Assembly: GCA_036407095.1 (NCBI GenBank)
Contig: DASWZV010000126.1
Location: 62,001 to 126,000, forward strand
DNA length: 64,000 nucleotides
Source of the DNA: Gp6-AA40 sp036407095
GTDB lineage: Bacteria > Acidobacteriota > Vicinamibacteria > Vicinamibacterales > UBA2999
Reading direction: 5' to 3'
Shown: piece by piece, positions 1-8,507 of the stretch
Layout of the letters: each line of letters opens with the position of its first letter
Numbering within the stretch: position 1 is the stretch's first letter
Program-made: the position numbers and the translations under genes
The notes under the pieces: model-generated
The model's input: the letters and a program-made list of their open reading frames with translations, nothing else
Databases searched by the model: none
What the model was told of the DNA's origin: nothing

Positions 1-1
1 G

Positions 2-322
2 CTGCTCGGAGTGGCCGCTTTCGCGGGGTTGTTCGTCACCGCCATACCCATGGTGTTCGGGATCGCGTTTGCGGTTCGCCCCGGCGAACGCCTGCTGGCT
101 CTCATGCGTCCGCTGACGCTTGCCGCGATCTTCGCTGCGGTGGCCAACGGCTTTCTGGGGCTCGCGAACATGTTTCGGGGACTTGCCAACATCAAGCCGG
201 GCGACGCGCCCGGCGTTCAGTTCGTGATGATGGCAGAAGTCTCGGTCGTGCCCTTTCTGTCATTCGTGCTCTTGTCCGTGGCGTGGCTGTGCGTCGCGAT
301 CGGAATGAGACGGCAACCCTAA
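2..322 (+). CDS. Hypothetical membrane protein, 5'-truncated by the window edge
   Basis: The frame is open from the first base, so the gene begins outside the window. The first possible internal start is a GTG at 11. The visible 106 residues are strongly hydrophobic, with about three or four membrane segments (around the GLFVTAIPMVFGIAF, LTLAAIFAAVANGFLGL and FLSFVLLSVAWLCVAIG stretches), and end in a short basic tail (GMRRQP). I do not recognise the family. It lies upstream of the STAS-DUF4956 operon but is separated from it by 258 bp holding a long inverted repeat, so co-transcription is doubtful. The coding call rests on the hydrophobic pattern and clean frame; no function is proposed. Confidence 0.6.
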   Translation: MLGVAAFAGLFVTAIPMVFGIAFAVRPGERLLALMRPLTLAAIFAAVANGFLGLANMFRGLANIKPGDAPGVQFVMMAEVSVVPFLSFVLLSVAWLCVAIGMRRQP

Positions 323-354
323 GAGGGAAACGGTGGGTACGGAGGGAACGGAGA

Positions 355-524
355 GTACGGAGGGAACGGATTAACAGGAGGAACGGAGAAACGGAGGCCA
401 AAAGTCATACTGCGTCGACACGCACATTCAGCAATGGCCTAATGGAGTAGATGGGCGGGGTGTCGGACGTTCTCATCCGATCTCCGCTTCTCCGTTCCTC
501 CTGTTCAGTCCGTTCCCTCCGTAC
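355..524. repeat. Long imperfect inverted repeat (about 40-bp arms)
   Basis: The arm at 355-394 (starting GTACGGAGGGAACGGA) is nearly the reverse complement of the arm at 484-524, with about 90 bp between them. The arms are purine-rich on one side and pyrimidine-rich on the other and contain repeated ACGGAGGGA units, which start already near 333. A transcript would fold into a long hairpin. It fills most of the 258-bp gap between the first two genes. No ORF in it looks real. Confidence 0.75.
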
Positions 525-580
525 CCTTCGTTCCCTCAGAGCGGCTGTTCGGATCGAGTGGCCGGCCCGTTGGATCCAAT

Positions 581-1714
581 ATGTCGCGGGCGCTCGAGGC
601 CTCCGTTCCGCTGGGGCACCGCCGGCAAGGCGCCGGACGACTCGTGCTGTCGCCCCATGAGCCGCTCGTCGAAGGCGGCGCCGCTGAAGAATTCGAACAC
701 TCGATTCAAGCGCGAATCGCTGAAGGCTACCCGCATCTCGTTGTCGACTGTTCCGGAGTCAGCCGCATCGACTCGGCCGGAATCCGCGCGCTGGTGCGGG
801 GGCACACGACGGCCAGGCGTCATGGCGGCAGCCTCCGTCTGGCGCACGTCAATGCCGACGTGCGCGCGTTTCTCCACGAAGCGAGGCTTGACGGCGTCTT
901 TCCAATGCTCGACTCGGTGGCAGAGGCACAAGCCCGGGAATGGCCATGGCGCACAATCGCACTGGTCGGCGCGGCCATTGCGTTCTGTGCCGGGCTGTTC
1001 GCGATTGGAACCGTGTGGCTTCCGCCGGAAACGCTGGTCCCAGCCAACCTCGATTTCGGCACCGCAGGGAATGCCATACCGCCCGGCCAGCCTTTTCTGG
1101 CGCTCCTCAAGCTCACCGCCGCAGCGGGAATCGCGCTGCTGATTACCACCGTTCATCGCCCGCTCTCAGCCGGTCTTCCCAACAACCGATCGATGGAGCA
1201 GGCGCAGATGCTTCTGTGCGTGGCCGGCGCCATGGTGATGATCATCATCGGCAACTCCGTGGCGCGGGCATTCGGCGTCGCCGGCGCAGCCAGCCTCATC
1301 CGCTTCCGCACGCCAGTCGAGGATCCGAAGGACATCACGATTCTCTTCCTGCTCATGGGTCTTGGGATGGCGACCGGTCTCGGCGCGTTTGCGGTCGCCG
1401 GTCTGGGAACGGGATTCCTGTGCGTATTTCTTCTGCTGCTCGATCGTCTGCCCTCGGACCACAAGCCACGAGAGCTGATGGTGGAGCTCAAGGCCGACAG
1501 CCGCGAGTTCCCGACGGTGCCGGTGGAAAGCGTGTTCGCCCGCCACGGGATCATCTACCAGGCACGCGATGTCTCGCAGGGCCGGCAATCGACAGTGAAG
1601 TACCAGCTCACGCTCGATCGCCGGCTGACGGTCGAGGACCTGGGCGCTCAGCTGACCGCAATCCCGGGCATCACGTCGGTCGCGTGGAAGAAGGTCAAGA
1701 AAGGCACGTCCTGA
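581..1714 (+). CDS. STAS domain fused to DUF4956 membrane protein
   Basis: Protein of 377 residues. Residues about 20-115 form a STAS (anti-sigma-factor-antagonist-like) domain with the IDSAGIRAL signature containing the serine that is phosphorylated in SpoIIAA-type proteins. Residues about 125-290 carry several membrane segments and the DUF4956 hallmark (NSVARAFGVAGAASLIRFRT, then PVEDPKD), followed by a soluble C-terminal tail. DUF4956 proteins are known next to VTC-type polyphosphate polymerases and CotH proteins. Here CotH is present two genes downstream and a phosphate-type porin lies between, but no VTC domain is visible. A regulatory STAS head suggests control by phosphorylation or partner binding (inference). 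The porin gene begins 54 bp downstream. Confidence 0.8.
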   Translation: MSRALEASVPLGHRRQGAGRLVLSPHEPLVEGGAAEEFEHSIQARIAEGYPHLVVDCSGVSRIDSAGIRALVRGHTTARRHGGSLRLAHVNADVRAFLHEARLDGVFPMLDSVAEAQAREWPWRTIALVGAAIAFCAGLFAIGTVWLPPETLVPANLDFGTAGNAIPPGQPFLALLKLTAAAGIALLITTVHRPLSAGLPNNRSMEQAQMLLCVAGAMVMIIIGNSVARAFGVAGAASLIRFRTPVEDPKDITILFLLMGLGMATGLGAFAVAGLGTGFLCVFLLLLDRLPSDHKPRELMVELKADSREFPTVPVESVFARHGIIYQARDVSQGRQSTVKYQLTLDRRLTVEDLGAQLTAIPGITSVAWKKVKKGTS

Positions 1715-1768
1715 GGGGGACGTTCGCTACGCGCGCCGGTGTCGTTCTCCAATCAGGGGCCTTGTCCG

Positions 1769-3067
1769 ATGAGACTCGTCGTCTGTGGGGCGCTCGTGTT
1801 CGCCGGAATGTCGGCGCCTCGGGCTGTGCAGGCGCAGGCGGTCTCCGTGGATTCACAGGCTTCGCTTCCCGCTACGGCAACCGATTCCGACGAGGCCGAC
1901 CGCGTTCGATTCGTGTTCACCAACCGCCCTTCGTTGAGAGTTGGAGATCTCCTGCGCGTCGATTTCCGCCTGAAGCTGCAGGGTGACGTCCTCGCGTACG
2001 AGCCGGCCGTGTCGCGGGAGGACGGCTTCGAAATGAACCGGAAGCGCGTGGGTATCCAGGGACGCGTCCTCAAGTACTTCGAGTACGAGGTCGAGCGCGA
2101 GCTGCGCGACGAGAACCCCTGGCGCGACGTGTTCCTGAACGTCAGTTATTTCGACGACTTCCAGGTTCGCGGAGGCAAATTCAAGATGCCGTTCAGCCTC
2201 GAGGAAGTGACGGGCCCGACCGATCTGGATTTCATCTACCGCACCAACGTCGTCGATCATCTCTCGCCCGGCCGCGAAACCGGCGTCGCCCTGCACGGAC
2301 AGTTCAACAAGCGCGCAGTCGGGTACGAGGTTGGTGTGTTCAACGGAGACGGCGAAGACGAGGATGCCCGACTCGATCGCGACCATCGCGTCGAGCGGAC
2401 CTTTGCCGCGCGCGTGACCGGACGGCCGCTGCGGCGCGCACGGCTGCCCGCACACGCCGGCGAATTGACAGTGGGATTCGCGATCACGAGCGGCGACGTG
2501 CCCGAGGGGCTCAGCTCGCTGCGCGGCCGTACGGTGTTTCACGAGTCATTCGTCGACCCTGTGTACGTGCAGGGCCGCCGTCTTCGGCTGGGTCTCGAAA
2601 CCGACTGGCAGCCCGGCCCCTTCTCTGTGAAAGGTGAATTCATCCGTGCGACTGATGAACGGAAGAACCAGGGCGTCATGCAGGAGAACCTGCCTGCCCG
2701 AGTAGCGCAAGGGTGGTACGTCAGCACCACGTGGGTGATGACCGGCGAATCGAAGTACGGCGGGATCGCCCCGCGCCGTCCGCTGTTCCACGGCGGGTTG
2801 GGGGCGCTGGAGCTGGCGGCGCGCTACGAACGTCTGGGATTCGGATCGACATTCGCCGGGGATACCGACTCGACGAGCCCACGCGGCGCCAACCTGCTCG
2901 AAACGAGCGACACCGCACTGACCGGCGGCGTGAACTGGTACGCCAACCGTTGGATCAAAGTGCAGGTGAATGTGATTCGTGAGCGGATCGAAGACGCGAA
3001 CGGAAACGCGGTTCTGGATCGCCGGTCGTTCTGGACACGCGTGCTGCGGCTTCAGTTCGTCTTATGA
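1769..3067 (+). CDS. Phosphate-selective porin O/P-like outer-membrane protein
   Basis: The chosen start (ATG 1769) gives a clean signal peptide (MRLVVCGALVFAGMSAPRAVQAQA); the frame is open further upstream. The 432-residue mature region alternates polar and hydrophobic residues as in a beta-barrel and carries the OprO/OprP-type pattern: an early RVDFRLKLQGDV strand, RKRVGIQGRVLKYFEYEVE, and GGKFKMPFSLEE. It ends in a barrel-like strand (LRLQFVL). The likely role is anion or phosphate diffusion across the outer membrane. Its stop overlaps the next gene's start (ATGATG at 3064-3069), which supports translational coupling with the CotH gene. Confidence 0.8.
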   Translation: MRLVVCGALVFAGMSAPRAVQAQAVSVDSQASLPATATDSDEADRVRFVFTNRPSLRVGDLLRVDFRLKLQGDVLAYEPAVSREDGFEMNRKRVGIQGRVLKYFEYEVERELRDENPWRDVFLNVSYFDDFQVRGGKFKMPFSLEEVTGPTDLDFIYRTNVVDHLSPGRETGVALHGQFNKRAVGYEVGVFNGDGEDEDARLDRDHRVERTFAARVTGRPLRRARLPAHAGELTVGFAITSGDVPEGLSSLRGRTVFHESFVDPVYVQGRRLRLGLETDWQPGPFSVKGEFIRATDERKNQGVMQENLPARVAQGWYVSTTWVMTGESKYGGIAPRRPLFHGGLGALELAARYERLGFGSTFAGDTDSTSPRGANLLETSDTALTGGVNWYANRWIKVQVNVIRERIEDANGNAVLDRRSFWTRVLRLQFVL

Positions 3068-4263
3068 TGCGCGCCTTCCTCGTCCTTGCCGTGCTGTTGC
3101 CGTGGTCGACCGTCGACGCGCAGACGCTGACTGACGACGACCTGTTCAACGATGCCGTGTTGCACGAGATCCGACTCTACGTGCACCCTCGCGACTGGGC
3201 GGCGCTGAAGGCGAATTTCCAGCTCAATGACTACTACCCCGCGCATTTCGTCTGGAACGGCCAGACACTGCGCAACGTCGGCATCCGCTCACGAGGAACC
3301 GGGAGCCGCAGCCCGATCAAACCCGGACTGCGCGTCGACTTCAACATCTACGACCCGACGCAGACACTCTTCGGCCTGACCTCCATCGTTCTCCGGAACA
3401 ACACGCAAGACGCGAGCAGCCTGCACGAGCGTCTCAGCATGAAGCTGTTTGCGCAGATGGGCATTCCGGCCGCGAGAACGTCGCACGCTCGCCTGTTTGT
3501 CAACGACGAGTACGTCGGCCTGTATCTCATCGTCGAATCGATCGATCGAAACTTCCTCGCCAGGCATTTTCCCGAGATCGATGGCTACCTGTATAAGTAC
3601 GACTGGGCCAGCGAATACTTTTTCGAATACAAGGGTCCCGGCGCCGGGCTGTATACACCGACGCCATTCCAGCCGGAAACTCACGTCAAGGATGCCGATC
3701 CGGCACCGCTCGTCGACATGATTCGCACGATCAACCAGGCGCCGGCCGACGGGTTCCTCGAAGCGGTCAGCGCGCTCGTCGACGTCCGTGCGTTCGTGAA
3801 ACAGGCGGCCGTCGAGAATTTCCTCGGTGATTACGACGGACTGCTCGGCTACGCCGGCATGAACAACTTCTATCTGTACCGGTCTCAATCGACCCGCGTG
3901 TCGACGTTCATTCCGTGGGACAAGAGCGAAGCCTTCAAGGCGGGGCCTCTCCATCCGGTTATCTGGAACATCGACGACGTCCCGGACTGGGTGCGGAACC
4001 GGCTGATGGATCGCGCGATGACGGTGCAGGAGATCCGCGATCTGTATTTCGATACGCTTCTTGCCTGTGCGGCCGTCGCCAGCGCCGATGCGTGGCTCGA
4101 TCAGGAGATCAGGCGCGAGTACGATCAGGTGCGGCAGTCGGCGCTCGACGACCCGGTCAAACCCTTTACGAACGAAGAGTTCGAGGACAGCGTCCAGCAG
4201 CTGCTCGAGTTCGCGCGTCTGCGCAGCGCCGCAGTCAGCCAGGATGTGCTGCGACGTCGATGA
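3064..4263 (+). CDS. CotH-family (spore coat H kinase-like) secreted protein
   Basis: Protein of 399 residues with a short signal peptide (ending STVDAQ). CotH features are visible: VRLYVHP-like opening (EIRLYVHPRDWAALK), NVGIRSRGTGS, RLSMKLFAQMGIPAART, FVNDEYVGLYLIVESID and a late FIPWDKSEAF. CotH proteins are atypical protein kinases with a PWDxD-like metal site. Here the site reads PWDKS, so the second aspartate is missing and kinase activity is uncertain. CotH proteins often sit with DUF4956 and VTC polyphosphate genes, which matches this operon. The start overlaps the porin stop, and the stop overlaps the next start (ATGA at 4260). Confidence 0.85.
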   Translation: MMRAFLVLAVLLPWSTVDAQTLTDDDLFNDAVLHEIRLYVHPRDWAALKANFQLNDYYPAHFVWNGQTLRNVGIRSRGTGSRSPIKPGLRVDFNIYDPTQTLFGLTSIVLRNNTQDASSLHERLSMKLFAQMGIPAARTSHARLFVNDEYVGLYLIVESIDRNFLARHFPEIDGYLYKYDWASEYFFEYKGPGAGLYTPTPFQPETHVKDADPAPLVDMIRTINQAPADGFLEAVSALVDVRAFVKQAAVENFLGDYDGLLGYAGMNNFYLYRSQSTRVSTFIPWDKSEAFKAGPLHPVIWNIDDVPDWVRNRLMDRAMTVQEIRDLYFDTLLACAAVASADAWLDQEIRREYDQVRQSALDDPVKPFTNEEFEDSVQQLLEFARLRSAAVSQDVLRRR

Positions 4264-6449
4264 CGGCTGCCCTTCTCGTGGTGCTGGCATTTCTACAGGC
4301 GGAGCCGCCGGGCGCCATCTCCGGAACGATCGTCGATGCCACTGGCAGCACAGTCCCTGGCGCCACAGTTCAACTCGAAGCCGCGGGCGTGGTCGTGGCC
4401 CAGGCGCAAACGTCCAGCGACGGACGGTTCTCGTTCACATCCTCATCCGATCGGATCCGGTTGATCGTGATCGCCTCTGGCTTCGCGCAGCGCGTCGTCG
4501 CCGTCGTCCCGGGCGCATCGCCGCTCACGATCGAGTTGCAGCCCGCGCCGTTTTTCGACGCCGTGCAGGTGACTTCGTCGCGCGGTATCGAGCCACACAC
4601 TGATCCAACGGTCGCCGCCTCTGTACTCGGGTACTCCGACATCGTGTCGTCTCCGGCTCTCGCCATCGACGACGTCCTCAAGATCGTCCCGGGGTTCACG
4701 CTGTTTCCATCGTCGCGAGTGGCGAACCCGACGATGCAGACGATGATGATGCGCGGGCTTGGCGGATCTGGCGTGAGCCGATCGCTCGTGCTCGCCGATG
4801 GCGTGCCGCTCAACGATCCGTTCGGCGGCTGGGTCTATTGGGACAAAGTGCCCCATGCCGCCATCGATCGAGTCGAGATCGTCCGAGGCGGTGGCAGCGA
4901 CCTCTATGGCGCCGACGCGGTGGGCGGCGTCGTGCAAATCCTGACGCTCGAACCGCGCATGGCGATCGGCCGGATCCTCATCGAAGGCGGAAATCTCGGA
5001 ACCGGACGCGTGTCGGGGTTTGGCGGGAACCAGAAAGGTCCGTGGACGTTCTCCGCGGGTGGACAGTGGTACACGACAGCGGGGTACATCCTCACTCGTC
5101 CCGAGGATCGCGGCGCGATCGATGGTCCGTCAGGATCGAACCATTCCTCGGCGATCGCCTCGATCGGTTATGGTCCCGCACGCGCGTGGCGTTTCGGACT
5201 GCGGGCGAGCGTGTTTGCGGAAGATCGCGACAACGGAACGGTGCTCCAGGTCAACGACAGCGACTCTCAGCTGTACTCGGGCGATGCCGCAGGCGCTGTT
5301 GGAGGCGGGTTTCTCTCGGTCCACGCGTCCGGCGGCACGCAGGGGTACGATCAGACCTTCTCTCGAATCGAGGCAGAGCCGCCGAGGTCGGAAGAATTCC
5401 TCACAGCGACGCAACATGTGCCTTCGCGTAGCGGCGGTGGGTCCGTTCAGTATTCGCGTCAATGGGCCGGCACCAATCTCCTCGTCGGCGGCGAGACCCG
5501 CCTGATGACGGGACGCACGATCGACACGGGATACGAGGACGGCAGCGTGGCATCGGTTACGGAGACGGGTGGCTCAGAACGTCTTGGTTCGGGCTTCGCA
5601 AGAGCTGCGGTGACAATCAACGACCGCGTGACGCTGGTCGCGGGCGCGCACGGCGACGCGTGGCATTCGTCATCGAACATGTCATCGTTTTCGCAGACGG
5701 TGGGTGCGTTCAGCCCCCGCCTGTCGCTGGCCTACCGCGCGAGCGAAAACGGCGTGACGATTCGCGCGTCGGTGTTCGGCGGGTTCCGTGCACCGACACT
5801 GAACGAGCTGTATCGAAGTTTCCAAGTGGGCAACGATCTGACGCTTCCCAACGAAACGCTGACACCGGAACGGTTGAAAAGCGCAGACACTGGCGTCAGC
5901 TTCAAGCGGGGGCCCGCGTCGATTCGGATCACCGGCTTCTGGAGCGTCCTGGACGACGCCGTCACGAATGTCACGATCGCCACTTCTCCTGAATTGAACG
6001 TCAGACGACGGGAGAACGCCGACCGGATCCGGTCCAGAGGCCTCGAGTTCGAGGGAGACGTGCGAATGTCACGCGCGCTCTCCGTGGCAGTGACCGGTGC
6101 GCTGATCGATTCGCGGTTCCAGGGGCACACGGTGCTTCGCGACTTCCGCGTGCCCCAGGTGCCGGAATACAGCGTCGTCGGAACGGTTCGCTATCGCGAT
6201 GCGGGGTGGACGGGATCAGGCCAACTGCGCGTGGTGGGGCCGCAGTTCGACGACGACGTCAACACCCGCGTGCTGAATCGTGCGACAGTCGTCGACGTCT
6301 TCGCCGGACGCGTGATCGGGCGATCGACGCAAGTGTTCGTCGCCGTCGAGAATCTGTTCGACGCCGACTACGATGCCGGGCGCATTCCAGTCGCCATATC
6401 AGGGCTGCCGCGCGCGGTTCGCGCGGGCGTGCAGATCGCGCTGCCCTAG
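4260..6449 (+). CDS. TonB-dependent outer-membrane receptor with carboxypeptidase-regulatory-like head
   Basis: Start chosen at ATG 4260 because it overlaps the CotH stop and gives a short Sec-type leader (MTAALLVVLAFLQAE); 729 residues. Residues about 17-90 form a CarboxypepD_reg-like beta-sandwich (GAISGTIVDATGSTVPGATV). The plug domain follows: DDVLKIVPGFTLF, MMMRGLGGSG, LVLADGVPLNDPFGG, IDRVEIVRGGGSDLYGADAVGGVVQI. The rest is beta-barrel with late receptor motifs (FRAPTLNELYRSF, VFVAVENLFDADYDAGRIP). It probably imports a bulky substrate with TonB energy. Co-transcription with a phosphate-type porin and CotH suggests a phosphorylated or anionic ligand, but this is inference. It does not end in an aromatic residue. 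Confidence 0.85.
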   Translation: MTAALLVVLAFLQAEPPGAISGTIVDATGSTVPGATVQLEAAGVVVAQAQTSSDGRFSFTSSSDRIRLIVIASGFAQRVVAVVPGASPLTIELQPAPFFDAVQVTSSRGIEPHTDPTVAASVLGYSDIVSSPALAIDDVLKIVPGFTLFPSSRVANPTMQTMMMRGLGGSGVSRSLVLADGVPLNDPFGGWVYWDKVPHAAIDRVEIVRGGGSDLYGADAVGGVVQILTLEPRMAIGRILIEGGNLGTGRVSGFGGNQKGPWTFSAGGQWYTTAGYILTRPEDRGAIDGPSGSNHSSAIASIGYGPARAWRFGLRASVFAEDRDNGTVLQVNDSDSQLYSGDAAGAVGGGFLSVHASGGTQGYDQTFSRIEAEPPRSEEFLTATQHVPSRSGGGSVQYSRQWAGTNLLVGGETRLMTGRTIDTGYEDGSVASVTETGGSERLGSGFARAAVTINDRVTLVAGAHGDAWHSSSNMSSFSQTVGAFSPRLSLAYRASENGVTIRASVFGGFRAPTLNELYRSFQVGNDLTLPNETLTPERLKSADTGVSFKRGPASIRITGFWSVLDDAVTNVTIATSPELNVRRRENADRIRSRGLEFEGDVRMSRALSVAVTGALIDSRFQGHTVLRDFRVPQVPEYSVVGTVRYRDAGWTGSGQLRVVGPQFDDDVNTRVLNRATVVDVFAGRVIGRSTQVFVAVENLFDADYDAGRIPVAISGLPRAVRAGVQIALP

Positions 6450-6472
6450 CCGTCGCTGAGGAACGCGACCGT

Positions 6473-6560
6473 AATGCAAAATGCAGAATGCAGAAGGTCC
6501 TGCTTAAGCCGGGCACTAGGTACTACATAGTGTCTGCATTCCGAATTCTGCCTTCTGCAT
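6473..6560. repeat. Intergenic inverted repeat with simple-repeat arms
   Basis: Tandem TGCAGAA/TGCAAAA-like units at about 6474-6497 face their complement: ATGCAGAAGG at 6488-6497 and CCTTCTGCAT at 6551-6560 are perfect inverted partners. The loop carries a degenerate copy of the dispersed AAGCCGGGCACTA..TAC element. It lies between convergent genes and could end transcription from both sides. Confidence 0.6.
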
Positions 6561-6574
6561 CACTGAAAGCCTGA

Positions 6575-7462
6575 TCAGTGACACACGCCGCTGCCGCTGT
6601 CAGAGAACGATTGACCAGCGATTGGCACGAACTGCCAGTCGTAGGCGTCCGGCCTGAGGGTCAGCTTGAGGACTCCCCAGGCGTTGGAGTCACGGACCTC
6701 GCTGTTGGCGACGATCGAGCGGAACCCCGTCAGCGGTGCGCCTCCTGTGCCGACTACGAACTCCCGAATCCCGCGCGGGTCGGGGCGTCCGTTCGAATCC
6801 TGCGGAGCGAACCTTTCGTAGCTGTGATTGTGCCCGCTGACGATCACCTCGACACCTGACTCCTGCAGCAGTGCCCACACGGCCTGCATCTGCGTGTTGC
6901 CACCGTTGGCACCCGACCCGAAGAGAGGCGTATGAAAATACGCGAGCGCGCAGCGCGTCGGGTTCGCGGCGAGCTCATTCCGCAACCAGACGTATTGCGG
7001 CGATCCGGGAAAGGCCGACGTCTCGCTGTTGAGCGCGAACACGTGCCATGCCCCCAGCCGGTATGCGTACCACCCCTCGCCCTCGTTGCCGGCGGCCTCA
7101 CCAAAGTAGCCGAAATACCCAGCGGCACCTGGCGCGGTGTATTCGTGGTTGCCTGGAATCGGGCGAGTCCGCGTCTTGTGCCGACCCCACGTCGGGTCAT
7201 AGCACTGCGAGTAATCCAGGAACGATCCGTTGAAGTAGGCGTTGTCGCCGACCGTGAACACGGTGCCGCCGATCGTGTCGAGCAGCGCCGCCGTCAGCGC
7301 GGGACCCCCGTCGGCACCGCACCAGCCAATGTCACCGGCGCCAACCAGTGTTGCCGTCGTGTCCAGAGGTGAAGGAGACGGAGACGGTCCTGGGCCTATG
7401 GGGTTCGCGCCGCAGGCGGATACGGCCACGACGAGCACAATCGCGACGGCCCAGGATCTCAT
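6575..7462 (-). CDS. Metallophosphoesterase lipoprotein (purple acid phosphatase-like)
   Basis: Protein of 295 residues with a lipoprotein leader (lipobox AVSAC, Cys17) and a Pro/Ser spacer. The dinuclear-metal motifs of calcineurin-like phosphoesterases are all present: GDIGWC (43-48), GDNAYFN (72-78), GNHEY (104-108), an FHTPLF block (176-181) and GHNHSYER (210-217). The tyrosine after GDNA and the GHNHSYER ending are typical of purple acid phosphatases. The likely role is hydrolysis of phosphate esters in the periplasm or at the cell surface. It is convergent with the porin/CotH/TonB operon. Confidence 0.85.
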   Translation of the reverse strand: MRSWAVAIVLVVAVSACGANPIGPGPSPSPSPLDTTATLVGAGDIGWCGADGGPALTAALLDTIGGTVFTVGDNAYFNGSFLDYSQCYDPTWGRHKTRTRPIPGNHEYTAPGAAGYFGYFGEAAGNEGEGWYAYRLGAWHVFALNSETSAFPGSPQYVWLRNELAANPTRCALAYFHTPLFGSGANGGNTQMQAVWALLQESGVEVIVSGHNHSYERFAPQDSNGRPDPRGIREFVVGTGGAPLTGFRSIVANSEVRDSNAWGVLKLTLRPDAYDWQFVPIAGQSFSDSGSGVCH

Positions 7463-7607
7463 ATCGTGAGGGACCGGATTCTAAACCAACCTCGGGCAGA
7501 GCTCTCGTCCGTCTACCAATCGCGAGGCAGTCGATGAGTTCCTGAATTAATCCTTGGTTCATGAGCCCTTCAAGCGCAGGATGCCCAATAGAGGTGAAGG
7601 AGCCCTC

Positions 7608-8468
7608 ATGAAACATCTACCCCTTGCACTCACTCTCGTTCTTGCGTTCGCTCTGACTTCTGCGACCGCTCGAGCCCAGGCGCCGCTGCCAGGACAGAAC
7701 CCGCCGTCCTTCTCCCCAGCGGATCTCGATCGCATCGTCTCGCCGATCGCGTTGTATCCAGATCCTTTACTGGCTCAAGTGTTCGCCGCCGCGACCTACC
7801 CCGATGACATTCAAGAGGCAGCCAGCTGGGCGGATGGTCATAGCTATCTCACCGGCGACAGTCTGAGCGCGGCGATCGCCGACGATCAGCTGCCCTGGGA
7901 TCCGAGCGTGCAGGCGCTGCTTCCGTTTCCGTCGGTGCTGGAGATGATGGCGCGTGACATGGCGTGGACGCAGCAGCTCGGCGACGCCGTGCTCGCCGAT
8001 CGGACCGCTGTGATGGACTCCGTCCAGCGGCTGCGGCGCCAGGCTTCGTCGTACGGGTATCTGCGCTCGAATGCGCAGGTCCGCGTGACCAGTGGTCCCT
8101 ATATCGAGATCATGCCGGTCGGCCCGGCTTACCTCGCCGTTCCGCTCTACGATCCGCGCGTGGTGTTCGCGCCGCCACGTCGCGGCTTCGCGGTCTCGTC
8201 GGCGATTCGTTTCGGCCGACCCGTCAGACTGGGTCCCCCATTCGCGCCGTGGGGGTGGAGCGAGGCGCGTCTCGCGTGGCCGAGCCGCACGATGATCATC
8301 AACCGCTCACCATGGACACGCACGTGGGCCAACCGACGGACTTACGTGCACCCGTACGCGGTTCGCCGCTTCCCCTCTGGGCAGCGTGCAGTCGAACGAC
8401 ATCAGCTGAGGCCGCGAGAGGAGCGCTCGCGCAACGCACGCCGATCGAACGACCGGCGGCGCAACTAA
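7608..8468 (+). CDS. DUF3300 secreted protein
   Basis: ATG 7608 is chosen because it follows a GGTGAAGGAG ribosome site and starts a good signal peptide (MKHLPLALTLVLAFALTSATARAQ); 286 residues. The DUF3300 signature is clear: DLDRIVSPIALYPDPLLAQVFAAATYP, then DIQEAASW and PWDPSVQALLPFPSVLEMMARD. The C-terminal about 60 residues are very rich in Arg and Pro, as often in this family. The molecular role of DUF3300 is not known. It is monocistronic and ends back-to-back with the FtsZ-like gene. Confidence 0.85.
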   Translation: MKHLPLALTLVLAFALTSATARAQAPLPGQNPPSFSPADLDRIVSPIALYPDPLLAQVFAAATYPDDIQEAASWADGHSYLTGDSLSAAIADDQLPWDPSVQALLPFPSVLEMMARDMAWTQQLGDAVLADRTAVMDSVQRLRRQASSYGYLRSNAQVRVTSGPYIEIMPVGPAYLAVPLYDPRVVFAPPRRGFAVSSAIRFGRPVRLGPPFAPWGWSEARLAWPSRTMIINRSPWTRTWANRRTYVHPYAVRRFPSGQRAVERHQLRPREERSRNARRSNDRRRN

Positions 8469-8507
8469 AGTCCGGTCCGGCTGAAGCCGGACACTACGTA
8501 CAGAACC
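8468..8507. repeat. Dispersed palindrome between convergent genes
   Basis: GTCCGGCT-ga-AGCCGGAC at 8475-8492, followed by ACTACGTAC. It belongs to the family of short palindromes found throughout the window. It sits exactly between the stops of the DUF3300 gene and the FtsZ-like gene, so it may serve as a bidirectional terminator. Confidence 0.8.

Noticed and set aside
3915..4259. N-terminal extension of the TonB receptor into the CotH gene
   Set aside because: It is the out-of-frame shadow of CotH; ATG 4260 overlaps the CotH stop and begins a leader peptide.
6780..6830. tRNA T-arm-like GTTCGAATCC
   Set aside because: It lies inside the phosphoesterase gene and no cloverleaf can be built around it.
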